This document shows, one piece after another, positions 22,608-33,518 of a stretch of DNA of 64,000 nt. This DNA comes from Lineus longissimus (lineage: Eukaryota > Nemertea > Pilidiophora > Heteronemertea > Lineidae). The stretch is from the NCBI RefSeq assembly GCF_910592395.1, contig NC_088320.1, forward strand, positions 9,612,001 through 9,676,000, given 5' to 3'. The position numbers and the translations under genes were made by a program. Position 1 is the stretch's first letter. Every line of letters starts with the position of its first letter. The notes below the pieces were generated by a model. That model searched no databases. It worked only from the letters and a program-made list of their open reading frames with translations, and had not been told where the DNA came from.

Positions 22608-22851
22608 ATATGAGAGCAACAGGCGAAATGATGATTCACGTGACAGCGAAAGACATCATCTGCCCCCTGTCGCCAGACGAAGGAATTTAAGTCGAGGATT
22701 CAGCGAGCCTGACGTTAGAGAAAGAAAACCCATTGAATCAGCTGAAGAGTTTAGACTTCCCGACATTCATAGCGTTGACTTGAATTTCCATGACAACAGC
22801 AGAGCAAGAGTTCACGTGAAAGACATCGAGATCCATACAGCGAGGTTTTAA
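22608..22851 (+). CDS. Exon 2 (terminal coding exon) of the 178-aa unrecognised protein
   Basis: The acceptor CATCTCTCTTTCAG ends at 22607, and the first base completes the Arg codon split at 16871. The frame stays open for 80 codons to TAA at 22849-22851. The product is highly charged and probably disordered (RRNDDSRDSERHH, VARRRNLSRGFSEPD), ending VHVKDIEIHTARF. The open frame over 240 bases in exactly the phase left by exon 1 is the main evidence that the gene is real. A GGTGGTAAGTCG donor-like site at about 22938 suggests a further intron in the 3' UTR, and a 534-bp dispersed repeat follows at 22987. Confidence 0.7.
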
Positions 22852-22986
22852 TTGTGTCAACGGAATGTGGCCCTGTTTCTTTTGAAGCAATGCCAACCAA
22901 GTGCTTTCGAGACAGTGACCCACCACACCGAATCCGGTGGTAAGTCGCCAGGCCTAAAGTATCAAGTAATCATCGGCAATGTTAAA

Positions 22987-23520
22987 TTCCGTAACCTTTG
23001 GTCAACTTTCAGATTATGACATAAAAAGCTTCATAAACCCCTAAAATATGAATTTTAAAACACGAATTTAGATATACGAACTTATAGACATAAGTTGCTG
23101 TTTGAACTTTGTTATTTTCTCACAATAAAAAATATCTCAGGAACCACAAAAGATACAAAAATAGGAGTGGTATCAAAAAAGCGTATTCCCTAAACAAGAT
23201 GAACAAGAAGACATTGTGAATGTCATATGGTTCCCACGTAGTTATATTCAATAACAACAAGACCAGCTTCGGTTGTCCCTGTAATCTGAGAGAAGTACAA
23301 GACAATAGCATGTTTTTACAGTGTGTCCCACTATGTTTGTTAGGTATAGCATCTGGATGGCCTTGATTTACCAGTGGTGGTAGTGTTGAGGGGGGGGGGG
23401 GGGCCCGAGGGAAATTAAAAGTACTTGTCCATTGGCAACCAGGAATATGCTTGTTTTGAACACAAGATTTCCATAAGGGCAGCAAAGTTGGTGTTGATTT
23501 CATCATCAATGCTTTGAATT
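22987..23520 (+). repeat. About 534-bp dispersed repeat, copy 2
   Basis: Partner of 18357-18887, without the flanking 163-bp arms. It lies about 135 bp beyond the stop codon of the two-exon gene and could supply 3' UTR sequence. It has a G run of about 13 near 23391-23403. Confidence 0.85.
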
Positions 23521-23694
23521 TTAAGTAACTGAATTTTAACTGACAAAATGGGTAGGCCTAATTGATGAACAAAGCAAAGTTAATGCTCTTATGATAAGTT
23601 CCACTCTATTGGCAGGGTTGACAAACCTGGGGGTACGACATGTTTCCAGAGCTGTAGCTGTTGAGGGAGATAAGATATGAAGGCGTGACGGACG

Positions 23695-23722
23695 GACACA
23701 CACACACACACACGCACACACA
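23695..23722 (+). repeat. CA dinucleotide microsatellite
   Basis: About 13 CA units with a single CG interruption. Confidence 0.9.
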
Positions 23723-23742
23723 GACACCATGACCAGAAACAA

Positions 23743-23776
23743 TATGGTTCCCGATCTTACTGGATCGGGAACCATA
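23743..23776. repeat. Perfect 14-bp hairpin with TATGG/CCATA ends
   Basis: TATGGTTCCCGATC (23743-23756), loop TTACTG, then its exact complement to 23776. The ends echo the TATGG elements, but no target duplication is present and the size is too small to call an element. Confidence 0.7.
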
Positions 23777-25184
23777 ATAATATGTAAATAACTCCATAGT
23801 GGCCTTAGTGCGACTTACGACCCACTGCGGAGTAGTGGGTCACCAATTACTGTGATACTGGCTGATTGAGGAGAACAATAAGAAAACCAAACGAGTGTGT
23901 TTTTTGAGTGGAAATATAACATGAGAGATTGTATTGGCCTGGAAACCCAAGAGACAGCAGGTCGAGTGTGTTTCCGGGCCAAGACAACCACGAATGTGAT
24001 GTCGTCACTTGGTATAAATTTCTGCCACAATTTATATCAGATTTTATTTTGATATGGGTTTTCGCAAAACCTCGATGACGTCGTGGCATGTGATAAAAGA
24101 CAATTATGAGAGGTCTCAGAAGAGATTTTCAGTGGGATGTTGTTCAAAGTATTGAACTGCAGCCCCTCTGGACATGCTGGATGATGGGCGGGCTACTTTA
24201 CTATAATTCAGCAACAAACTCTGCATCTACCATCTTCGTACCAATATTGGGTTGAAAGTAATATTTTCTTTTTAACATTTCGTTACTAGATGATTATATT
24301 ATTCAATTTAGTGGCTCTTTTATCGTTTCATACATTAGCGAAATCCTTTGATCCATGCATCATATTGATATGATGATTTCTCACAGAAATGACTGAAAAC
24401 AGATGACAGGCTTCGAAACGAAACCAGCACTCGGATTGGAATATGAATGAGGACTTGTACAGTTTCAACACGATGAGGCCCGGTCCGTCTCTTTGGATGA
24501 TTGCCCTAAACATTTTCTGGCATGATCGACGTGGTAGAGATGCACCGATCCTGTATTATGAGATGTTTGGTTCGGGAGCTATTGAATCAGCTGGATTTTT
24601 CGGGAAGTGTAGGATGTTTTGCCATTTTTTTGGATTTTTGCTGTTACATTTTCTTCGTATTAGTCTTGACCCAGATCAATTTTAGATATAATGATGTGTG
24701 ATAGGGTGATGTGTGATAGGGTAGATATGGATATGTTATGGGCTTGTAGTAATAATCATCTAAGGTGATCTTCGAACGTGCTAGTAAAACGTTTAACCTC
24801 GTCTATTAATTTAGGAACATTCGTGCGACGTTCTATTATCTGAATAAAAACTTTCAAGAGTTTTGTTTTTAAATGTGCTATGAAATACGAAGTATTGTAA
24901 AAAAAGCCCAGATGACTGATCTAGTCTTATTGATTTGGCGATGTCCAGATCACACCTGTTGATCAGCTTCAGATCTCTGGAACAAACTTCCGCCTCTCAA
25001 TTCGAGAGCGGGGGTTTGTCCGCCTTGAAGAAACTCGGCCCCGAAGTTGATTGGGGCTCTCCCAGATTTGCTGAGCAACACGAACAAAAAGGATGCTACA
25101 TACAGCAAGACGTCACATTGTAGACCCATATATCAAGGCAGCGCCTTACTAATGCATCGGTCCACATGAGAGGATCAACGCATA

Positions 25185-25189
25185 GAGGG
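25185..25189. repeat. Target-site duplication (left), GAGGG
   Basis: Matches 33519-33523. Five bases fits the 4-6 bp usual for BEL/Pao integrases. Confidence 0.9.
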
Positions 25190-26075
25190 TGTAACTGCCG
25201 CTCCTCGATTTGCCCCCGTGCTGACTGTACTGAGTAGAAGTTACGACGTAATTCGTTAAATCGTTTTATTAGTCGATACCACTCGTGGAATCTACAAAGA
25301 CAAAGAGTTGCAGACAACATAAGTTTTGAACAACAACATAGACAAGAATACAGACAATAAAAGGGTTAAACCCTGAGTAGCCGTTATGAAAATGATGCAA
25401 ACATGCATCTACATACTAGCAACGCAGGATGTGACAGGATGTGCCTATGAAGACACATTCAAACTATTTGAAATGCTGTATGCCAGACGGTGGCGCCATC
25501 TTATAACACCTCATGGCAGGTCACGTGACCGCGCCCCTTTGGGCGTGAAGTGGGTGTGTGGAGTTTCCCATATAAGTACATGGAGGCCTATCAGATAAAA
25601 ACACACTTTTTGCCAAAAACATCGCTCCTACGAACTAGGCTCTTACAAGACCAGATCAATAAATCATCAAGAATAGTTTGAGCCCATGCAAGTGACCGTA
25701 AAGGGTGTAATTAACACTTTTATAGAAGGGAAAGGACAGGGCGGAACCTCGCCAAAACACGTTCTACCAACAAATCTGAGGGTCCGCACAAAAGGGTCGA
25801 TTTTTGACATAATAACAAGTGACGTCCTTACTGGACCAGTTGCAGGCAATCTGGGCATCATAATCTTTGGTTTTGACTAGTTTTTATAAACTTACCACTT
25901 TAGGGGGCTTTAATATTATATAAGTTTTGACAAATCGAGAAGCGACAGTCTTTCTGACAAATCGTAGATGGCAAAAGCACTGCGCATGCCCAGACCAGTT
26001 TCCTCATCCGCTGACAAGGAAGCGCGCCAAATTTGAAAACGTAAACTAACCAAGCCTTTACTAGGCACACTTACA
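25190..26075 (-). repeat. 3' LTR of the BEL/Pao element (886 bp)
   Basis: Aligns end to end with 32662-33518. It carries 29 bases absent from the other LTR (around 25463-25491). On the minus strand an AATAAA polyadenylation signal lies at 25265-25270, near the element's outer end. Confidence 0.93.
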
Positions 26076-26915
26076 TGGCTTTCCAAATTACTCTTGGTAA
26101 TTTAAACCTTTTAAAATAAACTTGGCAAACTGCCAACATTTACTAAACTCAGCTAAATCAATGAACCTGGCAAATCGCCAAAATATTCACTATATCAAAT
26201 ACCAAGTATGACAATGCTAATCATACTGCTAACGGAGGTGTTCATTTTGCACATAAAATTAAAAACCACTGGTTGACAAATCACAACCAGATTTCAAAAT
26301 GTTCAATGAGCTTTCACCTTAACTGGCCTTCAAATCATTATGAAAACTCTTATTTCACATAGAACCAAACACACCGTAGTCCACGGCTGCATGAAAAGGA
26401 GACAGCATACCCAGTGAGTTCACAATTCTACAAAGAATCTACCAAATTTAGCATAACAACCCAAATGCACAAAGTGGTGCTCCAACATCCAGTAAATCAG
26501 ACAGGAGGATGGTCTGTAACTCACTGAGGCTACTATTTCCAGACAAGATGAGTTGGAGAAGTCTCTCCTTATCTCAAAGTCAATTTCAAGACCTTCATAA
26601 TTAAGACAGTTCAAGTTTAGACTTTCAAAGTTAGTCAGTTTGATGACTATCCAATGTTTGTAAACAATAAGGAACACTAGCGATCACTGCGATGGTCCTT
26701 CCGTCTTAATAGAATCAGTGTCTGGCGAAACTAAACAATTTTCACAATATTAGTATTTCACTTTCACCGGTGCTGCGAAGTGACTATGTAATGGGGAGAG
26801 GTTACTAGCACTTCACCCACATATTACGATAGAGTAGTGCACTGACACAGACACGTATTTTGAAGACGACTTCAGATCGATTTGAAGACAACGTAACTGG
26901 CTCTTCGACCGGGAA
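26076..26915 (-). other. 3' non-coding region of the BEL/Pao element
   Basis: About 840 bp between the pol stop and the 3' LTR, with no supported coding. A modest purine stretch (minus strand AATTTGGAAAG) just before the LTR is the only candidate polypurine tract. Confidence 0.5.
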
Positions 26916-27593
26916 TTACTCGGGTTGATCAGCAGGTCCTTTTGGCTGATTGACGGATTTCTGTGGATCGGATTCAAGGAAAAGGACGAGTTTCTGAATA
27001 GGTCTCTCAAGATAGGTGGTCTGTTGTAATGGTTTTCCGTTGTTGTCCAAGGATCGATTTCCGACAGCGAGGCGGACTGTTCTAACGACCTGATCCTCAT
27101 CAACGAAGACTTTGTTGATTCTGGCCAGTTTCCACTGGTTTCTTGGCAGATCATCATCCTTCACGATAACAACGTCCCCAATGACGAAATCACGCTCTTT
27201 TCGGTTCCATTTCTGTCTTGGCTGTAGTCTGTTTAGGTAGTCTCTGCGCCACTTGGTCCAAAATTCGTTCGCCAGATGTTGCACTCGGCGCCAACGCTTC
27301 TTCAGAAACAAGTCTTCTCGTGGGAAGTCTCCAGGCGGTGGAATTACCACCCGTGACTTCATAGTCAGTAGCTGATTCGGACAGAGTGGCATCAAGGAGT
27401 CTGGATCCTCCAGGTCGTCTGTAGTCAGTGGCCTACCATTGATTATAGCCATGACTTCATACATGTACGTTTGCAGCGATTCATTGTCAAGTTGTGTTCC
27501 AGATTTCAGCAGAATTGTAGACAGTATGGATCTGATGCATGGTACGAATCTGGCGTTCCCAGACTCCCCCGTGGTGACTGGCATATGGGACAT
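26916..27593 (-). pseudogene. Integrase C-terminal part of the same Pol, out of frame
   Basis: From about 27537 leftwards this frame carries the expected end of BEL/Pao integrase. It includes IRSILSTILL, VMAIINGRPLTTDDLED, then KRWRRVQHLANEFWTKWRR and LPRNQWKLARINKVF (the DUF5641-type tail). The first 18 or so codons of the open frame overlap the upstream pol frame and are not real coding. The switch needs a net +1 change at about 27535-27545, just after the catalytic Glu region. No slippery site typical of programmed shifting is seen, and the family normally has one frame here. I read it as a disabling indel, possibly four extra bases. Confidence 0.85.
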
Positions 27594-30500
27594 TCATCCT
27601 GAACTCGAGATTGCATTCCTGTTTCAGGAGAAACTGTTGGACTTTGTCAAAATCCATCTCAGACCATGCATTCTGTAGTTCGTTTCTTGCGCCGACGAAA
27701 TTTGTTCCTCTGTCACATCGTAGAAGGGAGATTGGTCCTCTAATGGCAATCAATCGACGAAGTGCGTTGATAAAGGCATCGGTGGTCATATCGGTGACTG
27801 TTTCAATATGTACAGCTCTCATTGAAAGACAAGTGAAGACTATGCCATATCTCTTGACTGTTGTTTTCCTGCCAATCGTGACGCCGACATAGAATGGTCC
27901 GAAGGCATCTGCACCAACAAAGCTGAACGGTGGACTTGACTCAAGGCGATCTTTGGGAAGGTCTGCCATCATCTGCTGTTGGAGTGGTCTGCGTAGTCGT
28001 CTACAGGTAATACACTTTCCAATAAAGCTGCCTACTGCCTTCCTGCATCCAATCATCCAGTACCCCTCTTCTCTAACTGAGCTGACTGTGAATCCGCGGC
28101 CACCATGAAGTACCTTTTCATGACAGTGTCTCAGAATCAAGGTTGTGACGTAGGATGATTTGGGCAGGACGACTGGATGCCTCAAATTTGATGGAATATC
28201 AGCTCTTCTTAAGCGACCTCCGACTCTTAACACGCCGTCTTCATCCAGGAAAGGACCCAGACGATAAATTGCAGATGTTCCTTTGATCTGTAGTTTTCTT
28301 CCTTTGGCTTGGTCATCTTTTTCTGTCTTCTCCACTTTCAGCTTTCTGAGAACTGCGATGTCTTTGCTGAAATTCTCTTGTTGGACTGCTTTGCATATTT
28401 CTAACTCTGCTTTCCTGAGGTCCTCAACTTTCAATGGGCCGACCATAACAGCTTTCCCTTGGGCTTTACGTCTCAGATTATCTCTGTATCTGATGATTAT
28501 CGCAATAGACCTCCTCGCCTTCTCCCAGGTGGAATATGCCTTTAGGTTTTCTGTCTCAAAGGCCGTTTTTTCTGCTTGAACTGCTAGGCTGGTAACTGTC
28601 TTCACTTCTGGGTCATCTGGTGATAGCTCTGGTATCTCTTTACTAGCTTGGGCTGGAATCTCGGGTTCCCAAAGGAATGTTGGACCTTTTAGCCACATGG
28701 AGCCTGTGATGAACTTTTCAACTGTCATCCCCCTGGAAGCTTCATCAGCTGGGTTGTCCTGACCTCTGACATGTTTCCATTGGCTTGGCTCACTGCTATC
28801 CCTGATCTGCTGGACTCTGTTGCTGACAAATACGTGAAAGCGTCTTGCTTCATTCTGTATGTAGCCCAATGTTACTTTACTATCCGTCCACAAGGTTTCT
28901 TCATCAATCTCAAGACTCAGTTCCCTCCGTAGTGTTGCTGCGACTTTTGCTGACAAGACTGCGGCGGTGAGCTCTAGGCGGGGTATCGTGACAGGACGTA
29001 ATGGAGCTACTCTTGCTTTTCCCATAATGAGGCTGCAGTGTATCTGACCCTGGCTGTTGATCATTCTGGCATAAGAACACTGACCATAGGCGAACTGTGA
29101 GGCATCTGAAAAGTGATGAATGATGACTGACTTAGCTTCTCCAAAATCTGCTGGCTTTATGCATCGGGGTATTCTCAGCTTTTCCAAAGAGTGCAGCTCC
29201 TCTCTCCAATTCTCCCACTTGTCTTGTAGTTCTTTTGGTAGAGGGCTGTCCCAATCCAGGTTGAGGGAGCAGAGTTCTTGTAAGATGAGTCGTCCCACAA
29301 GGAGTACTGGAGATATCAATCCTAAGGGGTCGTAAATTGTGCCGATAGTTGACAGGATCCCACGTCTCGTCACTGGCCGTGCCTTTAGCGTTATCTTGAA
29401 CTGGAACTGGTCTGATGATATACTCCAATACATTCCTAAGACTTGGTCTTTGTTTTGACCAACGTGTGGCACCAGCTGTAGATCACTGTCTTTGATAGCT
29501 CTGTTTTCTTCATCGATGGTAAGCAGCACCTTTTCAGAGTTTGATGCAAATTTATGGAGTCTCAACTTCCCTTCTGAACAGAGTCCTACTAGATCAATAG
29601 CTTCATCTTCTGCGGGAACAGACTTTAACCCATCATCACAGTAGAAATCTTCTCTGACAAAGTTAGCAGCTTCACTCCCGTACTTTTCTTCATAATCTGT
29701 GGCGATCCTTTTCAGGCCAAAGTTGCATACTGATGGACTTGAGGTGGCTCCAAACAGTTGTACGGACATCAAATGGTCTACTGGCTCCTTATCAGTGTCA
29801 CCATCTGGCCACCACAAAAATCTCAAATAGTCTCTACAATCTGGGTTGACTTTAAATTGGTGAAACATCTGTTCAACATCACATGTTATTGCGATCTTCT
29901 CTTTCCTGAATCGACAGAGTATACCCAGTAAAGAGTTCGTCAAATCTGGGCCTGGAAGCAGGTACTGATTGAGCGAGTGTCCCATGTATTCAGCTCGGCA
30001 ATCAAATACAACCCGTATTTTTTCCGGCTTCTTAGGGTGAAAAACTCCGAAGTGGGGTAGGTACCAATGTTGTCCTGCTAGCGGTGGTTGGGGTGCCAAT
30101 TCTGCATCTCCACGGTCGATTATCTTCTGCATAAAGTCAACGTACTTTCTCCTGTATTCTGGATCCCTGTTTAACTTGGTTTTTAGATTGTTTAGCCTTT
30201 TCAAACAATATCGTCTGTTCTCTGGGAGCTCCTTTGGCTTGCCGTTCCGAAAAGGCAGGGGTGCCTCATAATGCCCATCCGGTCTTTGGTGCATCTCTCT
30301 GGTCAATATGTGAACGAATCTTCTGTCTTCAATTGATTCTTGGCTGCCGGTATCCTCAGTGTCCTTGAAATCTGCCTCCAGCGTTGTAAGAACCTCTTTG
30401 ATTGTGACGTTAGAGATAACCAAATCCCTTTTTATGGTCTTCTGTTCAACTGAGGGTATATCGCTGTAAGTTAGAACTTTGTGGCTAACTCCTATTGGGT

Positions 30501-32619
30501 CGTCGCTGCTTGAGTGATTGTCGATGATACCAATTATTCCCCATCCAAGGTCGGTCTTCTGTGCAAAGGGATCAGTAGGCTCGACTCCAGAGATAACTTT
30601 TCGAGGGTTGAGGGCTTTGGGACAGTCATAACCTATCAATATCCCAACATCGCAGTCCTGGATAGCTGGCAGCTCCTTGGCAATGGGTCTTAGATGAGGC
30701 CACTTCTCGGCCATTGCCGGTGTCGGTATGTGCGATCTCTTGGCTGGCATTACCTCTCTAGTGAAAGACGGAGGTAGTGAGAGTCTTTCTTCAGAATCCG
30801 ATGTTAATCCTCTAACTAACAAATTTTTCACCTTAACAGTCTCTATCAGATTGTTTTGAGCACTCACTGTGGACAGTTTTAGCTTAGTGATGGTCCCATC
30901 AACACTAAGTTCCTGTCGAAGGCTTTCCAGGATGAACGTTGTGTCGGACTGTGTATCTAACATAGCGTAGGTCATAATCTCTGAGTGGGGATGATCTTTG
31001 TGTGACAACCAGACTGGGACGATCATCGAGCTCTTGCATCCTACCGCTACATTGGTCCGACTCCTCCGGTTGAAGGCCGTTTCCACATCTTTTCTGTCGG
31101 TGGTCTTGGTAGATTTCTCGTCAGCTTTCTCCAGATTCCTGGTCGTCTTTGCCGGTTCAGATCTCTCCATATGCAACAAAGTCGGGTGGTTCTTGCTGCA
31201 GACTTTACACTGCAGGCGTGTCTTACAGTCCTTTGATCTGTGTCCCTTATGAAGACAGCCCCAGCACAGCGCGTTTGATCGTACAAAGTCCTGTCTCTCC
31301 TTAAGGGGTTTGGATGATAACTGGGGGCATGTCTGTACTAAATGACTGTCCTCACAATAGAAGCATTTCCTTTCTTTCGTCTCTGTTGCGAAGGATCTGG
31401 TAGCTGGGGCCTTTTTACGCCACGATTGTTTCTCCTTGGTGCCAAGTTGAGCAGACATCTCACTCCCAGGACGACTTTCTTTTTTCTTAACAGCCTGGAC
31501 ACTAGTTACAGGGTCACAAGCAAGTTCTGCCTCTTGTTCGATAAAGGTAACGAAGTAATGAAAAGGTGGATGGCAACAAACAGTCTGTTTATAGGTGGAC
31601 GCGGTTCTGTTCCATCGATTGATTAGCCAGTCGGGGAGTTTTCTCAGGATCTTTTGGTTTTCACGTTCGTCATCTAGAATGTTCAGGTTTCCCTTTGTTC
31701 CGACTTTCATGGCGGCCAGACACTGCCTCAGAAAATCCGAAAACTTCCTAAGTGCCTTCCCGTCTCGTGATGGTACATCGGGCCATTGATCTAACTTGTC
31801 CCTGAAGGCATTGGCTATGATGAATGGATCCCCGTAACGTTTCTCCAATCGCATCCATGCCTGGTTGTATGAATCTTCATCGGCGACAGTCAGGTAGCCG
31901 TCCACAACTTCTTTTACCGACTTAGACAAGTATCGCTTCAGATAGTGGATTTTCTCGGGTGCACTAATATTCTTTCTCTCAATAAGATTACAGTACGCCG
32001 CCTTCCAGGAGGGGAATGAAAGTGGATCTCCAGAAAACACGCCAGGCTCTGGTGGTGGTAGGCGTGACAGATTGACCTGATCAACCAAGTGTGAAATCAG
32101 GTTGGCCACGTCTGACGTGGCGGGTTCACATGCAGTCGCATTCCTTTTTGGAAGTACAGAGTTATCCTTTGGGTTATCAGGACTGTCATTAGATTTAGCA
32201 TTGACGTTTTCATCGTAATCTTTAACAGTGTCCACAGACTGCTTTTCTTCTTTCTTATTTGTAACACTAACAGTGTCCTTAGATTGCATGTTCTTTTGCT
32301 TCAAAGTTGCCAAGGCATCGGACAGTTTCTTAGTCAGATAATAGTTAAGTTCTTCTATATCCTGATATTTCTGCACATAGGATTCATTCTCTTTGCCTTG
32401 TAGATCGTAAAGTTCTTCTAACTTTCTGAATGCTTTCTCCAGCGTCGTGAATGCATCGAATAGAAGATACGTGAACGCTTCATCAAATGCATTTGGATCC
32501 TCACAGCTAACACACAACTTCTCCGTGTCAACAGCAACTTTTCTCCAAGTGGAGACATCTTGGCGCAGGGCCCGTTCTTGTTTCTGGATGAACTTGCTTA
32601 CGTCTTTATCACCCATCAT
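27487..32619 (-). CDS. BEL/Pao Gag-Pol polyprotein (1710 codons, frame broken in integrase)
   Basis: One open frame from ATG at 32619. Gag: a coiled-coil-like N-terminus (about 1-115), a DUF1759-type region (about 190-375, VFSGDPLSFPSWKAAYC), then CCHC knuckles C419-C422-H426-C431 and C452-C455-H460-C465, and a third Cys/His cluster at 471-483. Protease: LDTQSDTTF (554-562), with D555 the likely catalytic Asp. Reverse transcriptase: about 860-1010, with D914 and the YCDD box (993-996). RNase H: about 1165-1300, with D1172, E1216, D1246 and D1288. Integrase: HHCC zinc site H1500/H1505/C1536/C1539, then D1571, D1636 and E1688. All main catalytic residues are present. After about residue 1694 (near 27538) the frame runs into unrelated sequence and stops. 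The expected continuation is in another frame, so the copy cannot make complete integrase from a single frame. Confidence 0.93.
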   Translation of the reverse strand: MMGDKDVSKFIQKQERALRQDVSTWRKVAVDTEKLCVSCEDPNAFDEAFTYLLFDAFTTLEKAFRKLEELYDLQGKENESYVQKYQDIEELNYYLTKKLSDALATLKQKNMQSKDTVSVTNKKEEKQSVDTVKDYDENVNAKSNDSPDNPKDNSVLPKRNATACEPATSDVANLISHLVDQVNLSRLPPPEPGVFSGDPLSFPSWKAAYCNLIERKNISAPEKIHYLKRYLSKSVKEVVDGYLTVADEDSYNQAWMRLEKRYGDPFIIANAFRDKLDQWPDVPSRDGKALRKFSDFLRQCLAAMKVGTKGNLNILDDERENQKILRKLPDWLINRWNRTASTYKQTVCCHPPFHYFVTFIEQEAELACDPVTSVQAVKKKESRPGSEMSAQLGTKEKQSWRKKAPATRSFATETKERKCFYCEDSHLVQTCPQLSSKPLKERQDFVRSNALCWGCLHKGHRSKDCKTRLQCKVCSKNHPTLLHMERSEPAKTTRNLEKADEKSTKTTDRKDVETAFNRRSRTNVAVGCKSSMIVPVWLSHKDHPHSEIMTYAMLDTQSDTTFILESLRQELSVDGTITKLKLSTVSAQNNLIETVKVKNLLVRGLTSDSEERLSLPPSFTREVMPAKRSHIPTPAMAEKWPHLRPIAKELPAIQDCDVGILIGYDCPKALNPRKVISGVEPTDPFAQKTDLGWGIIGIIDNHSSSDDPIGVSHKVLTYSDIPSVEQKTIKRDLVISNVTIKEVLTTLEADFKDTEDTGSQESIEDRRFVHILTREMHQRPDGHYEAPLPFRNGKPKELPENRRYCLKRLNNLKTKLNRDPEYRRKYVDFMQKIIDRGDAELAPQPPLAGQHWYLPHFGVFHPKKPEKIRVVFDCRAEYMGHSLNQYLLPGPDLTNSLLGILCRFRKEKIAITCDVEQMFHQFKVNPDCRDYLRFLWWPDGDTDKEPVDHLMSVQLFGATSSPSVCNFGLKRIATDYEEKYGSEAANFVREDFYCDDGLKSVPAEDEAIDLVGLCSEGKLRLHKFASNSEKVLLTIDEENRAIKDSDLQLVPHVGQNKDQVLGMYWSISSDQFQFKITLKARPVTRRGILSTIGTIYDPLGLISPVLLVGRLILQELCSLNLDWDSPLPKELQDKWENWREELHSLEKLRIPRCIKPADFGEAKSVIIHHFSDASQFAYGQCSYARMINSQGQIHCSLIMGKARVAPLRPVTIPRLELTAAVLSAKVAATLRRELSLEIDEETLWTDSKVTLGYIQNEARRFHVFVSNRVQQIRDSSEPSQWKHVRGQDNPADEASRGMTVEKFITGSMWLKGPTFLWEPEIPAQASKEIPELSPDDPEVKTVTSLAVQAEKTAFETENLKAYSTWEKARRSIAIIIRYRDNLRRKAQGKAVMVGPLKVEDLRKAELEICKAVQQENFSKDIAVLRKLKVEKTEKDDQAKGRKLQIKGTSAIYRLGPFLDEDGVLRVGGRLRRADIPSNLRHPVVLPKSSYVTTLILRHCHEKVLHGGRGFTVSSVREEGYWMIGCRKAVGSFIGKCITCRRLRRPLQQQMMADLPKDRLESSPPFSFVGADAFGPFYVGVTIGRKTTVKRYGIVFTCLSMRAVHIETVTDMTTDAFINALRRLIAIRGPISLLRCDRGTNFVGARNELQNAWSEMDFDKVQQFLLKQECNLEFRMNVPYASHHGGVWERQIRTMHQIHTVYNSAEIWNTT

Positions 32620-32642
32620 GAAGTATCACGTTCGACGAATCA

Positions 32643-32660
32643 TTCCGCGAAGTGATTCCA
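32643..32660 (-). promoter_or_regulatory. Candidate tRNA primer-binding site
   Basis: One base inside the 5' LTR the minus strand reads TGGAATCACTTCGCGGAA. It begins TGG, as expected for pairing with a tRNA 3' CCA end. I cannot name the tRNA. The start codon follows about 25 bases further on. Confidence 0.5.
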
Positions 32661-32661
32661 C

Positions 32662-33518
32662 TGTAACTGCCGCTCCTCGATTTGCCCCCGTGCTGACCGT
32701 ACTGAGTAGAAGTTACGACGTAATTCGTTAAATCTTTTTATTAGTCGATACCACTCGTTGAATCTACAAAGACAAAGAGTTGCAGACAACATAAGTTTTG
32801 AACAACAACATAGACAAGAATACAGACAATAAAAGGGTTAAACCCTGAGTAGCCGTTATGAAAATGATGCAAACATGCATCTACATACTAGTAAGACAGG
32901 ATGTGACAGGATGTGCCTATGAAGACACATTCATGGCGTCATCTTATAACACCTCGTGGCAGGTCACGTGACCGCGCACCTTTGGGCGTGAAGTGGGTGT
33001 GTGGGGTTTCCCATATAAGTACATGGAGGCCTATCAGATAAAAACACACGTTTTGCCAAAAACATCGCTCCTACGAACTAGGGTCTTACAAGACAATATC
33101 AATAGATCATCAAGAATAGTTTGAGCCCATGCAAGTGACCGTAAAGGGTGTAATTAACACTTTTATAGAAGGGAAAGGACAGGGCGGAACCTCGCCAAAA
33201 CACGTTCTACCAACAAATCTGAGGGTCCGCACAAAAGGGTCGAATTTTGACATAATAACAAGTGACGTCCTTACTGGACCAGTTGCAGGCAATCTGGGCA
33301 TCATAATCTTTGGTTTTGACTAGTTTTTATAAACTTACCACTTTAGGGGGCTTTAATATTATATAAGTTTTGACAAATCGAGAGGCGACAGTCTTTCTGA
33401 CAAATCGTAGATGGCAAAAGCACTGCGCATGCCCAGACCAGCTTCTTCATCCGCTGACAAGGAAGCGCGCCAAATTTGAAAACGTAAACTAACCAAGCCT
33501 TTACTAGGCACACTTACA
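32662..33518 (-). repeat. 5' LTR of the BEL/Pao element (857 bp)
   Basis: About 98% identical by hand count to 25190-26075, apart from the 29-bp indel. On the minus strand it should hold the promoter. AATAAA lies at 32737-32742. Confidence 0.93.

Larger units (their letters stand above)
23521..25184. other. Non-coding stretch with a microsatellite and a hairpin
   Basis: Contains a CA microsatellite (about 23695-23722, one G interruption) and a 14-bp perfect hairpin at 23743-23776. No exon is supported. A frame at 24935-25123 looks mildly protein-like but has no family or splice support. Confidence 0.4.
25190..33518 (-). mobile_element. BEL/Pao-type LTR retrotransposon, near-complete
   Basis: An 8.3-kb element on the minus strand with two LTRs starting TGTAAC and ending TTACA on the plus strand (TG..CA ends). 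GAGGG flanks both ends at 25185-25189 and 33519-33523. Reading the minus strand the order is 5' LTR (32662-33518), a roughly 42-bp leader with a candidate primer site, gag with CCHC knuckles, aspartic protease, reverse transcriptase, RNase H and integrase, then about 840 bp of 3' non-coding sequence and the 3' LTR (25190-26075). This domain order, with integrase last and a DUF1758-type protease and Pao-type RT, is that of BEL/Pao. The LTRs differ by about 20 substitutions and one 29-bp indel. The insertion is therefore not recent, and integrase carries a frame break. Confidence 0.95.

Noticed and set aside
23743-23776. Third TATGG/CCATA element
   Set aside because: It is only 34 bp with no target duplication; a hairpin with similar end letters is not evidence of transposition.
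25667-25880. Open frames repeated in both LTRs (MQVTVKGVINTFIEG on plus and its opposite)
   Set aside because: They lie inside the LTRs and recur at 33110-33323 only because the LTRs are copies. BEL/Pao LTRs are not coding.
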